Assembly (NCBI GenBank): GCA_022824205.1
Contig: JAJEAI010000095.1
Coordinates: forward strand, 1-64,000
Source: Candidatus Binatia bacterium
GTDB lineage: Bacteria; Desulfobacterota; Binatia; UBA9968; JAJDTQ01
Direction: 5' to 3'
DNA length: 64,000 nt
Positions 47,764 through 55,543 of this stretch are shown here, in pieces (the stretch's first letter is position 1; each line of letters opens with the position of its first letter). The position numbers were made by a program, and so were the translations under genes. The notes under the pieces were generated by a model. That model ran no database searches. It was not told the origin of the DNA and worked only from the letters and a program-made list of their open reading frames with translations.

Positions 47764-48873
47764 ATGATCGACTATGACATCGCGGACATGATGGACGGCG
47801 TCAAGAACATGATCGAGGCGTCGGACATCCGCCCCGGCGACCAAGTGCTGCTGCTGGCCGACCGCCGCAGCGACGCTGCCTCCATGGAAGCCATCTCCGC
47901 CGGGCTCAAGTTCATGGGGGCCGAGCCCATGTCGCTCATCACCGAGCCCATCTCGCGGTACGGCCGGGTGCCCCAGGCGGTGCTTGAGGCCATGCACGCC
48001 TGTGACGTGGTGATCTGGGTGTGGCCCGTGTTCATCACCTTCACGCCGGGCCACCGGGCCTTGGGGCGCAAGCGCGAGGAGAGCGGCACGCAGCTCCAGG
48101 AGCAGCGCATGAAGCCGTATTTCATCTACTTCGAGGGCACGCCGGGCCTGCTTGCGCGGGACTACGCCCGCTTCCCCAACCCGGTGCTGTGGAAGCTCGC
48201 CGAGAAGGTCCGGGAGGTGGTGGCCGCGGGCAAGGTGGTGCGCATCGAGGACGACTTCGGCAGCCGTCTCACCGCCACCTACGACGGCACCCGGCTGTAC
48301 GGCATGCAGTTCCGGGCCGGCGACCCTCCCGGCCGCTGCCACTTCCCGTGGGGCCGCTGCGGCGTGTTCAACGGCAGCGGCAAGGCCGACGGCGAGGTCT
48401 ACCTGAGCTGCGTGCAGGGGGTGGCGGGAGAGCTGCCCGCGCCCATGAAGTGGGTGGTAAAGGACAGCGAAGTGGTGGAAGCCGAGGGCGGCGAGCTGGC
48501 CGAGGAATGCCGGCAGCTCTTCAAGAACGTGCCGGGCTCCAACCGGCTGGTGGAGATCATGTTCGGCTACCACCCCAAGGCCTCCATCCAGCACGGCATC
48601 GCCGACCCCATGCACTGGGAGCTGATCAGCAAGATGCCGTGGGTGGGCCTGGGAACGGACCGCAAGAACCCGGACTTCCGCCACGTGGACGGCTCGGTGA
48701 TGAACGCGCGGCTCTACATCGACGACCGGCCCATCGTGCACGAGCAGGGCATGCTCGACCGCTCGCTGCTGCACCACCCCGAGGTGCTGGAAGCGGCCTC
48801 CGCCTACGGCGACCCCTACCAGGTGCTCGCGCCGGTCTCCCACAACGCCCACGGCTCCGGCACCCTGTGGTGA
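47764..48873 (+). CDS. M29 aminopeptidase-fold/2,5-dihydroxypyridine dioxygenase (NicX)-like protein
   Basis: A 369-residue protein of the M29/NicX group. The C-terminal FGYHPKASIQHGIADPMHWEL and NPDFRHVDGSVMNARLYIDD segments hold His and Asp residues at positions matching the iron ligands of NicX (a His followed by His-x-Asp). NicX opens the ring of 2,5-dihydroxypyridine in nicotinate degradation; some relatives are metal aminopeptidases. With SDR and VOC genes around it, the ring-cleavage option is favoured but not proven. The start is the ATG giving MIDYDIADMM, with 17 upstream codons discarded. Confidence 0.75.
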   Translation: MIDYDIADMMDGVKNMIEASDIRPGDQVLLLADRRSDAASMEAISAGLKFMGAEPMSLITEPISRYGRVPQAVLEAMHACDVVIWVWPVFITFTPGHRALGRKREESGTQLQEQRMKPYFIYFEGTPGLLARDYARFPNPVLWKLAEKVREVVAAGKVVRIEDDFGSRLTATYDGTRLYGMQFRAGDPPGRCHFPWGRCGVFNGSGKADGEVYLSCVQGVAGELPAPMKWVVKDSEVVEAEGGELAEECRQLFKNVPGSNRLVEIMFGYHPKASIQHGIADPMHWELISKMPWVGLGTDRKNPDFRHVDGSVMNARLYIDDRPIVHEQGMLDRSLLHHPEVLEAASAYGDPYQVLAPVSHNAHGSGTLW

Positions 48874-48897
48874 CGGACTCGGGAGGAGAAACAAGCC

Positions 48898-49320
48898 ATG
48901 GCGCGTATCCGGACTTTCGATCATTGCGGTTTCGTCGTCGAGGACATTCCGCGGGCGCACCGCTTCTACGAGGACCTGCTGGGCGCCAAACCGTTGCGCA
49001 TCCAGAACCTCAACACGCACCGGCTCTACAAGGGCTTCCCGGTGATGTCCTTCGTGGAGATGGGCGGACACCGGTTCGAGATCTGCCTGGCGCAGGAACC
49101 GCTGGCGCCGCAAGGACAGGCCGCGATGCCGCGCATCGGCTTCCTGCTCACCGAAGCCGCCATGAACGATCTGCTGGAGCAGTTGCGCCGCAGCGACACG
49201 CCCTACGAGGGGCCCGTGACCTATCCGCCGGAGGTGCCTCTCGACCGCACCATCCGGGTGCGCGACGCGGACGACAACATCCTGGAGTTCTCGGTGCGCA
49301 AGGAAGGGGCGCCATCGTGA
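48898..49320 (+). CDS. VOC-superfamily protein (single module, copy A)
   Basis: A 140-residue VOC protein: TFDHCGFVVEDIPRAHRFYEDLLGA near the N-terminus and DADDNILEFSVRKEG at the C-terminus, so the His and Glu ligands of the two end strands are present. It lies 24 bases after the M29/NicX-like gene, and its stop overlaps the start of the next VOC gene by four bases (GTGA). The two single-module proteins may pair to form the four-module metal site of VOC dimers. Confidence 0.83.
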   Translation: MARIRTFDHCGFVVEDIPRAHRFYEDLLGAKPLRIQNLNTHRLYKGFPVMSFVEMGGHRFEICLAQEPLAPQGQAAMPRIGFLLTEAAMNDLLEQLRRSDTPYEGPVTYPPEVPLDRTIRVRDADDNILEFSVRKEGAPS

Positions 49321-49769
49321 TCCGCTACGAAGACATCAGCCATCTCGCCATGGAGGTCACCGACCTGGAAGCGGCGGAACGGTTCTACGCCGGCGCCTTG
49401 GGCATGGAATTGATCTGCCGCGATGAGGGCGAACTGGGCAACGGACGGCTCATCCTCAAAAACGGCACGGGCCAGCTCCTGTTCCTGGAGAAGGTCCACG
49501 AACTGTCCCAGCGCTCGCGCTTCTCCGGACCCGACTCCGGCAACGTACCGGACCCCGGCGCCGGGCTGCGCTACAAGGGGGCGCATCTCGCCATGAGCGT
49601 CGGCTCGATCGAGGAATACGACGAGATCTACGAGAAGCTGGAAGCCCACGGCGCCTACCTCGAAGGGGACCTGCGCGCCGCGCAGCGCGCCCCCGGCGAG
49701 AAGAGCGTCTATCTCTACGATCCCGCCGGGAACCGGCTGCAGCTCATCATCCTGCCTGCGACAGAGTGA
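49317..49769 (+). CDS. VOC-superfamily protein (single module, copy B)
   Basis: A 150-residue VOC protein (ISHLAMEVTDLEAAERFY, KGAHLAMSVGSIEEYDEIY, DPAGNRLQLIIL). The final strand has Gln where copy A has Glu, like the two-module VOC protein at 46694. The start is GTG at 49317 within the GTGA overlap; GGAAGGGG lies upstream. Translational coupling suggests a functional pair with copy A. Confidence 0.82.
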   Translation: MIRYEDISHLAMEVTDLEAAERFYAGALGMELICRDEGELGNGRLILKNGTGQLLFLEKVHELSQRSRFSGPDSGNVPDPGAGLRYKGAHLAMSVGSIEEYDEIYEKLEAHGAYLEGDLRAAQRAPGEKSVYLYDPAGNRLQLIILPATE

Positions 49770-49885
49770 GCCCGTGAGTGCAGTGTGCCGGAGAACCGTG
49801 ACGAACCTTGTGAAGACGGCGCTGCTCGTGTTGAGCCTCGTACCCGATTGAAGTGAGCCGCGGTCAATCCGCGTATAGGAATCGC

Positions 49886-51934
49886 ATGCCGTACATCGTC
49901 GCCGTGGATATCGGAGGCACCTTCACCGACCTGGTCGGCTTCGATCATGACACCGGCGAGGCAATCTACACGAAAAGTCCGACGACGTACGGGAACTTCG
50001 TCGACGGAATTCTCGACTGCTTCGACAAGGCAGGCCTGGCGCCCGCCGAGGCCAACTTTCTCAATCACGGCACCACGCTGGTCATCAACTCCCTGATCCA
50101 GCGGCGCGGGGCCAAGTGCGCCCTCGTGACCTCTGCGGGTTTCCGCGACGTTCTTGAAATCGCCCGCGCCAACCGGCCCGACCCCTTTGATCTGCACTAC
50201 CGGCGGGATGAACCCCTGATCCCGCGCGAGTTGCGTTTCGAAGTGCCCGAGCGGATCGACGCACACGGTGACGTGCTGGTGCCGCTCGACGCCGGCGCCC
50301 TCGAAGCCGTCGCGGAGGAGTTGAAGCGGCTCGATATCGAGGCGGTCGCGGTCTTTTTCATGAGCTCGTATCTCAACCCGGAGCACGAAGAACAGGCGGC
50401 GGATATCCTCAAGCGATTGCTGCCCGGTGTCTACGTCACCCACAGCACCGAGTTGACGCGCGAATGGTACGAGTACGAACGTACCTCGACGGTGGCGGCC
50501 AACGCTTACGTGGGGCCGCAGGTGAACACCTACGTCCGCCGTCTGGAGGACGAGTTCCGCTCACGAGGCTACGGCGGCTCGCTCTTCATGATGGGCTCCA
50601 ACGGCGGACTGCTGTCGGTGGACCGTACCTGCCGGCAACCCGTCGGGCTGGTGGAATCCGGACCCATCGGGGGATGCATCGGCGCCGGCGCCTATGCCGA
50701 AGCGCTGGACATCCAAAACGTCGTGGCCTTCGACATGGGCGGCACCACGGCGAAATGCGCCCTGGTCGAACACGGCCGCTACAGCGTGGAGTCGGTCTAT
50801 TACGTGAACGGCTACGTGCGCGGCTTTCCCATCAAGTGGCCGGTCATCGACATCGTGGAAGTCGGATCGGGCGGCGGCTCCATCGCGTGGCTGGACGACC
50901 AGAGCCGGTTGCACGTAGGACCCCAAAGCGCCGGGGCCGCTCCGGGACCGGTCTGCTACCAGCGCGGCGGCACCGAGCCCACGGTCACCGATGCGAATCT
51001 CGTGCTCGGCCGGCTCAACCCTGATCGGTTTCTCGGCGGCGAGATGAGCTTGGGAGTCGAGTCGGCGCGCTGGGCCATTGCCGCGAAGACGGCGGAACCG
51101 CTCGGTTACAAGGGTGAAGCCGGGTTGATCCGCACCGCCGATGGCATCGTGTCCATCGCCACCGTGCTGATGGCCGGCGCGATCCGCCAGGTCTCGGTCG
51201 AACGCGGGCTAGACCCGCGCGATTTCGTCCTGTTCGCCTATGGCGGCGGCGGGCCGCTGCATGCCTCCGCGCTGGCGCGTGAACTGTCCATCCCGGCCAT
51301 CGTCGTCCCGCCGGAGCCCGGCAACTTCTCCGCCATCGGGATGCTCCTGGCGGACGCGCGGGTCGATGCGTCGGAGACTTTCACCGGCATCCTCGACGAC
51401 GCGCTGGCAGCGGCAATGGACGGCGGCTTCCGGGGCATGGAAGGCGATACCGCGGACATCCTGCGCCGGGACTTCGGCGCCGCCGACGTCTATTTCGAGC
51501 GCAAGGCGGAAATGCGCTACCACGGCCAGCGGCACAACATCCATGTGCCCGTCACGGGTCTGCGGGCCTTAGCCGAGATCAGGGCCGCCTTCGAGCGCGA
51601 CTACAAGCGCCGCTACGGCCACGCGGACTCGAAAGCGCCCACGGAGTTCCAGGCCCTTCACCTCTCGGCCTTCGCCCGGCTGCGGCGCCCGGACATCGCG
51701 AACCTGCGGCGCACGATGCCCGCCGGCGGAATGCCGGAACACACGCGACCCGTCTACTTCGGAGTCACCGAAGGCACGGTGGAAACGGTGATCTACGACC
51801 GCGACGGACTGGAGCCGGGGTTCGCGGCCCAGGGACCCGCGGTCATCGAGGAGTACGGCTCGACAACCCTGATCCGGCCGGGCGACCGCTTCCAGGTCGG
51901 AGAGATGGGCGAGATCCGCATCGAGTGCGGTTAG
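49886..51934 (+). CDS. hyuA: Hydantoinase/oxoprolinase family protein, HyuA type
   Basis: A 682-residue protein with the N-terminal ATPase-fold motif VDIGGTFTDLVGFD, the family FLNHGTTLVINSLIQRRG segment, VAFDMGGTTAKCALV and the DFVLFAYGGGGPLHA region. HyuA with HyuB (18 bases downstream) forms ATP-dependent hydantoinases, oxoprolinases or acetone-carboxylase-like enzymes; the true substrate cannot be told from sequence. The start giving MPYIVAVDIGG is used; 11 codons upstream are discarded. A 116-base gap separates it from the VOC pair, so co-transcription with that cluster is possible but unclear. Confidence 0.9.
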   Translation: MPYIVAVDIGGTFTDLVGFDHDTGEAIYTKSPTTYGNFVDGILDCFDKAGLAPAEANFLNHGTTLVINSLIQRRGAKCALVTSAGFRDVLEIARANRPDPFDLHYRRDEPLIPRELRFEVPERIDAHGDVLVPLDAGALEAVAEELKRLDIEAVAVFFMSSYLNPEHEEQAADILKRLLPGVYVTHSTELTREWYEYERTSTVAANAYVGPQVNTYVRRLEDEFRSRGYGGSLFMMGSNGGLLSVDRTCRQPVGLVESGPIGGCIGAGAYAEALDIQNVVAFDMGGTTAKCALVEHGRYSVESVYYVNGYVRGFPIKWPVIDIVEVGSGGGSIAWLDDQSRLHVGPQSAGAAPGPVCYQRGGTEPTVTDANLVLGRLNPDRFLGGEMSLGVESARWAIAAKTAEPLGYKGEAGLIRTADGIVSIATVLMAGAIRQVSVERGLDPRDFVLFAYGGGGPLHASALARELSIPAIVVPPEPGNFSAIGMLLADARVDASETFTGILDDALAAAMDGGFRGMEGDTADILRRDFGAADVYFERKAEMRYHGQRHNIHVPVTGLRALAEIRAAFERDYKRRYGHADSKAPTEFQALHLSAFARLRRPDIANLRRTMPAGGMPEHTRPVYFGVTEGTVETVIYDRDGLEPGFAAQGPAVIEEYGSTTLIRPGDRFQVGEMGEIRIECG

Positions 51935-51952
51935 GGCGAACACGGGGAAACG

Positions 51953-53680
51953 ATGAGCAAGACCATCGCCACCGACGTGCCGGACATCCAGCAGCGGATC
52001 GACCCCATCACGCTCGAGGTGATCCGCTGCGGCGTCGTTTCCATCACCAACCAGATCGACGCCAACATCACGCGCACGGCGTTCAGTTCGTACGTCTACG
52101 AGTACAAGGACTTCGCCGTCGGCCTGGTGGACGTTAACGGGCAACTCGTGGCCCAGTCCACCGGCGGCATGCCGCCCTTCGTCGCCGATGCCGTGGGTAC
52201 CGCGGTGCGTGACGGCCTCCGGATATACGGTCGGGAAAGGCTCTTCGACGGCGACGTGGTCGTGTGCAACCATCCGGCGGTGCAGGGACAGCACCTCAAC
52301 AACACCGTCATGTACACGCCCATCTACGGCGGCCCGGCGCGTTCGACGTTGCTGGGATTCTTCGCCCTCAACGTCCACTGGATCGACATCGGCGGCGTGA
52401 TGCACGGCTCCACCGACATCTTCATGGAAGGTCTGCAGCTCCGCACCATCAAGCTCTGGTCCAAGGGCGAACCCGTCGAGGAAATCTACCGCATCATCGA
52501 GAACAACACGCGCATGCCGGTGGACGTGATGGGCGACATCTCGGCCCAGCTCGCGGGCTGTTTGCTGGGCCGAGATCTCACCCTGACGCTCGCCGACAGG
52601 TACGGCGCCGAGACCTATTTCGCCGCGGTCGAGACCATCATGGCTCAAGGCGAGACGTCTTCACGCGCCCGCATCCGCGAAATCCCGGACGGGACCTACG
52701 AAAGTGAAGCGTTCCTGGACGACGACTCCCTGGGCACCGACCCCGTGCCCATCCACGTCAGGGTCGCCGTCGAAGGCGAGGAGATGACCATCGACTTCTC
52801 CGGGCTCGCCGATCAGGTGCCGGGTCCGGTGAACTCGGGCTACTTCGGCGGCGGCGTCACCGCCGCGCGGGTCGCCTTCAAATACCTCATCGCCCCGCGC
52901 GAGCCCGCCAACGAAGGCGTCTTCCGTCCGCTCAAGCTGATCCTGCCGGAGGGCAAGATCCTGAGCGCTCGGCCCGACGCGCCCATGCTCAACTACTCCA
53001 CGCCCTTCCCCACCGTCATCGATACGGTCATCCGTTGTCTGGAGGATGCACTCCCGCACCTCGCCACCGGCGCCCATTTCGGCACCCATTCGGGATTCAT
53101 GATGCATGGACACTGGGCCGACGGGAGGCGCTTTCACGGCCACGACAGCGGGCACGGCGGCTGGGGCGCGGGCGACGGCCACGACGGCTCGGGTCCTTTC
53201 CGAACCATGGCGCACGGCGACACGCGGCTGATCCCCATGGAGTTGCAGGAGTCGCTGTTGCCGTTCCGCGTGCGTTCCCTCTCGCTGCGCGAGGATTCCG
53301 GCGGACCCGGGAAGTTCCGCGGCGGCTTGGGCTTCCGTAAGGAGTACGAGATCAGCCATCCCTGCACCCTCAATACGAACCTCGACCGCAGGAAGTGCCC
53401 ACCCTGGGGCGTGCGTGGCGGCAAGGCGGCGGAGCCGGGCTGCATCACCATCATCAAGGCATCGGGCGAAACCGAGATCATGGGCAAGGCGCGGAACTAC
53501 AAGCTTCAGCCCGGCGACCGGGTGACCCTGGAGACCGGCGGAGGCGGCGGCTGGGGGCCGCCGGAGGAGCGGGCGTTTGAACTGATCCAGCGCGACCTCG
53601 ACCGAGGCTACATTACGGCCGAGCGCGCGGTGCGGGACTACGGGGTCCGTATCGAAGGCGCCCGGGTGGTGCGAGAGTAA
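51953..53680 (+). CDS. hyuB: Hydantoinase B/oxoprolinase family protein, HyuB type
   Basis: A 575-residue HyuB-family subunit (RIDPITLEVIRCGVVSI, ITRTAFSSYVYEYKDFAVGL, VVCNHPAVQGQHLNN, GGPGKFRGGLGFRKEYE). A His/Asp/Gly-rich loop (RRFHGHDSGHGGWGAGDGH) near 395-415 could be a metal site. Its C-terminal GDRVTLETGGGGGWGPPEER is the family signature. It is coupled to hyuA (18-base gap); the two subunits should form one complex. The gene is followed by a hairpin and a gapdh remnant on the other strand. Confidence 0.9.
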   Translation: MSKTIATDVPDIQQRIDPITLEVIRCGVVSITNQIDANITRTAFSSYVYEYKDFAVGLVDVNGQLVAQSTGGMPPFVADAVGTAVRDGLRIYGRERLFDGDVVVCNHPAVQGQHLNNTVMYTPIYGGPARSTLLGFFALNVHWIDIGGVMHGSTDIFMEGLQLRTIKLWSKGEPVEEIYRIIENNTRMPVDVMGDISAQLAGCLLGRDLTLTLADRYGAETYFAAVETIMAQGETSSRARIREIPDGTYESEAFLDDDSLGTDPVPIHVRVAVEGEEMTIDFSGLADQVPGPVNSGYFGGGVTAARVAFKYLIAPREPANEGVFRPLKLILPEGKILSARPDAPMLNYSTPFPTVIDTVIRCLEDALPHLATGAHFGTHSGFMMHGHWADGRRFHGHDSGHGGWGAGDGHDGSGPFRTMAHGDTRLIPMELQESLLPFRVRSLSLREDSGGPGKFRGGLGFRKEYEISHPCTLNTNLDRRKCPPWGVRGGKAAEPGCITIIKASGETEIMGKARNYKLQPGDRVTLETGGGGGWGPPEERAFELIQRDLDRGYITAERAVRDYGVRIEGARVVRE

Positions 53681-53693
53681 CGGCCCGCGACAC

Positions 53694-53711
53694 GACGGTT
53701 GCGCGACCGTC
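53694..53711 (+). terminator. Terminator-like hairpin after hyuB
   Basis: GACGGT (53694-53699) and ACCGTC (53706-53711) form a 6-base stem with a 6-base loop, 14 bases after the hyuB stop. There is no U-tract, so function is doubtful. Confidence 0.25.
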
Positions 53712-53763
53712 GGCGGTGTCTCCCGACCGCCTTCGATCATGGCGAATGCACGGGGCGAGGCCG

Positions 53764-54015
53764 TCAAGCCCCCTCTCTTTCGGCCATCATGACGACCAGG
53801 TCCGCCACACGGCAACTGTAGCCCCATTCGTTGTCGCACCATGACAGGACCTTCACCATTCTCTCGTCCAGGGCGACCGTGGAGAGTCCGTCGACGATGG
53901 AAGAAGCGGCATTCCCCTTGAAGTCGCTCGATACCAGCGGCTGGTCGCAGTACTCCAGTATCCCGTTCAAGGGACCCTCGGCGGCTTCCGCCAGGGCGGC
54001 GTTGACGTCGTCCGT
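53764..54015 (-). pseudogene. gap: C-terminal remnant of glyceraldehyde-3-phosphate dehydrogenase
   Basis: The frame reads TDDVNAALAEAAEGPLNGIL, then EYCDQPLVSSDFKGN, SSIVDGLSTVALDERMVKVL, SWCDNEWGYSCRVADL and the stop. This is the last 80 or so residues of GAPDH (normally about 335 residues). The rest, including the NAD domain and catalytic Cys, is missing: upstream of about 54015 the sequence belongs to another gene read in a different frame. Conserved family residues such as YDNEWGY have changed to CDNEWGY. It is a gene fragment, probably non-functional. Confidence 0.8.
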
Positions 54016-54311
54016 CCAGCCGCTTCCTCATGAACGGGTCCATAAAAGGTGCCCATCAACCCGCCGAAAGAGTAGGAGCCCAACTCCGCGTCCACGAGAA
54101 TTCCGTCGTTGTAGTAGGGGACTGCATGTCCTCTTTCGCCCAGTCCGAGCCTGGTGACAACGCCATCCGTCAACCGGTGCGGGCCGAGAACGTCCTTCAG
54201 CCGGTATGACCACGCCTTGCCGGCCCTCTCCACGACCGCCAGAACGTGGTCCGGCACACTCTGACCATACCAAAGGAAGTCGATATCGATGGTGTCGGTC
54301 GGACCGGACAT
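53967..54311 (-). CDS. Hypothetical protein with tail overlapping the gapdh remnant
   Basis: A 114-residue frame beginning MSGPTDTIDIDFLWYGQSVP and containing VVERAGKAWSYRLKDVLG, AVPYYNDGILVDAELGSYS and FGGLMGTFYG. No family is recognised. Its last 15 or so residues lie on the gapdh remnant in another frame, suggesting the original C-terminus was replaced or truncated by the same rearrangement. It is 41 bases after the MetE-like gene on the same strand. No clear ribosome-binding site is visible before the ATG. Confidence 0.45.
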   Translation of the reverse strand: MSGPTDTIDIDFLWYGQSVPDHVLAVVERAGKAWSYRLKDVLGPHRLTDGVVTRLGLGERGHAVPYYNDGILVDAELGSYSFGGLMGTFYGPVHEEAAGRTTSTPPWRKPPRVP

Positions 54312-54352
54312 TTGTTGGGTATAGTAAATCCCGTCTCGCGACCCGTGACAGG

Positions 54353-55504
54353 TCAGGCGTCGCTCCACACGTCGTGCGCGACTTCCACCATGCGTGCAAG
54401 CTTGGCTTCTTCGTCGGCTTCGGCGAGCGGGTTGCCCTTGACCGAGCTGGCGAAGCCGCACTGGGGCGCCAGGGCGAGGCGTTCGAGGGGAGCGTAGCGG
54501 GCGGCGTCGTCGATGCGGCGCTTGAGATGGTCGGCGGATTCGAGGGTCGGGCCCTTGGTGGAGACGATGCCCAGGGCGACGACCTTGCCGGCGGGGAGGA
54601 AGCGCAGGGGCTCGAAGGTGCCGGCGCGGGGGGTGTCGTATTCGAGAAAGTAGCCCTGGACGTTGATCTCGTTGAAGAGCACTTCTGCCACGGGATCGTA
54701 GCCGCCGGCGGCGGCCCACAGTCCCTCGCGGTTGCCGCGGCACTGGTGCATGGTGACGGTGACGTCCTCGGGCAGGCCTTCGAGGGCCTGGTTGATGCGG
54801 CGTGCGTACTCGGCCAGTACGGCTTGGGAACCCGAGCCCCAGGAGCGGAACACGTCCTCGTAGGTGGGATCGCACAGGAACGGGATGGCCACGTCGTCGA
54901 GCTGGATGTAGCGCGCGCCGGCGTTCACCAACGCGGCCAACTCTTGGCGGTAGGCGGCCACAAGGTCCTCCCAGAAGGCATCCACGTCAGTGTACACGGA
55001 ACCCCGGACCCCCGGGTCGCCGCCGGCGAAGCAATAGACCACGGGTGGCGCGGGGATGGTGACCTTGGGCTTGGCGTCGGTGTTGGCCTCGAGGAACTCG
55101 AAGGCACGGACGACGGCGCTGGGACGCCAGCGTATCCTGCCTTCCACCCACACCACGGTGAAGTCCTGCTGCTTGGCTTCCTCGTTGCGCCAACCGAAGG
55201 GAGAGGAGGCGCCTTGGCGGGTGGCGGAGAACCCATCCCACGTCATCATCAACTCGCTGAACCAGCTTCGGCGGCGAAACTCCCCGTCCGTGGCCGACCG
55301 CAGCCCCACGCGCTTCTGCAGCGCGATGACGTCCCGGACGAAACCGTCCTCGATGCGCGCCAGCTCTTCGTTGCCGTGGGGGCCGAGGTTGCTCTCGGCC
55401 GTGTCCGGCCCCAGGAGGCGCACCCTGGCGTCCTTGAGCCCGGCCGGACGCAAGAGGCTGCCGACGTGGTCGGCGCGGAAAGGGGGCGTGGTTCTGGCGG
55501 TCAT
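54353..55504 (-). CDS. MetE-like cobalamin-independent methyltransferase/alkyl-thiol transferase family protein
   Basis: A 383-residue protein of the MetE C-terminal/UroD-like barrel. The zinc-site features are present: His and Cys in TMHQCRGNR near residue 253 and Cys in ALAPQCGFASS near 345, with an acidic residue in FNEINVQGY between. Such single-domain proteins act as methionine synthase variants, archaeal-type MetE or CoM-dependent transferases. Methyl-donor or thiol specificity cannot be read here. It follows the ABC permease gene by 39 bases, so it may metabolise the imported compound. Confidence 0.87.
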   Translation of the reverse strand: MTARTTPPFRADHVGSLLRPAGLKDARVRLLGPDTAESNLGPHGNEELARIEDGFVRDVIALQKRVGLRSATDGEFRRRSWFSELMMTWDGFSATRQGASSPFGWRNEEAKQQDFTVVWVEGRIRWRPSAVVRAFEFLEANTDAKPKVTIPAPPVVYCFAGGDPGVRGSVYTDVDAFWEDLVAAYRQELAALVNAGARYIQLDDVAIPFLCDPTYEDVFRSWGSGSQAVLAEYARRINQALEGLPEDVTVTMHQCRGNREGLWAAAGGYDPVAEVLFNEINVQGYFLEYDTPRAGTFEPLRFLPAGKVVALGIVSTKGPTLESADHLKRRIDDAARYAPLERLALAPQCGFASSVKGNPLAEADEEAKLARMVEVAHDVWSDA

Positions 55505-55543
55505 ACCGTCGCCGGCCTCGACCTTGTTCCCGGGTTCGCTCCG

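Noticed and set aside
49775-49852. 25-codon GTG frame with a hydrophobic end before hyuA
   Set aside because: Too short and without conserved features; weak ribosome-binding site. It could be a decayed leader, but nothing supports expression.
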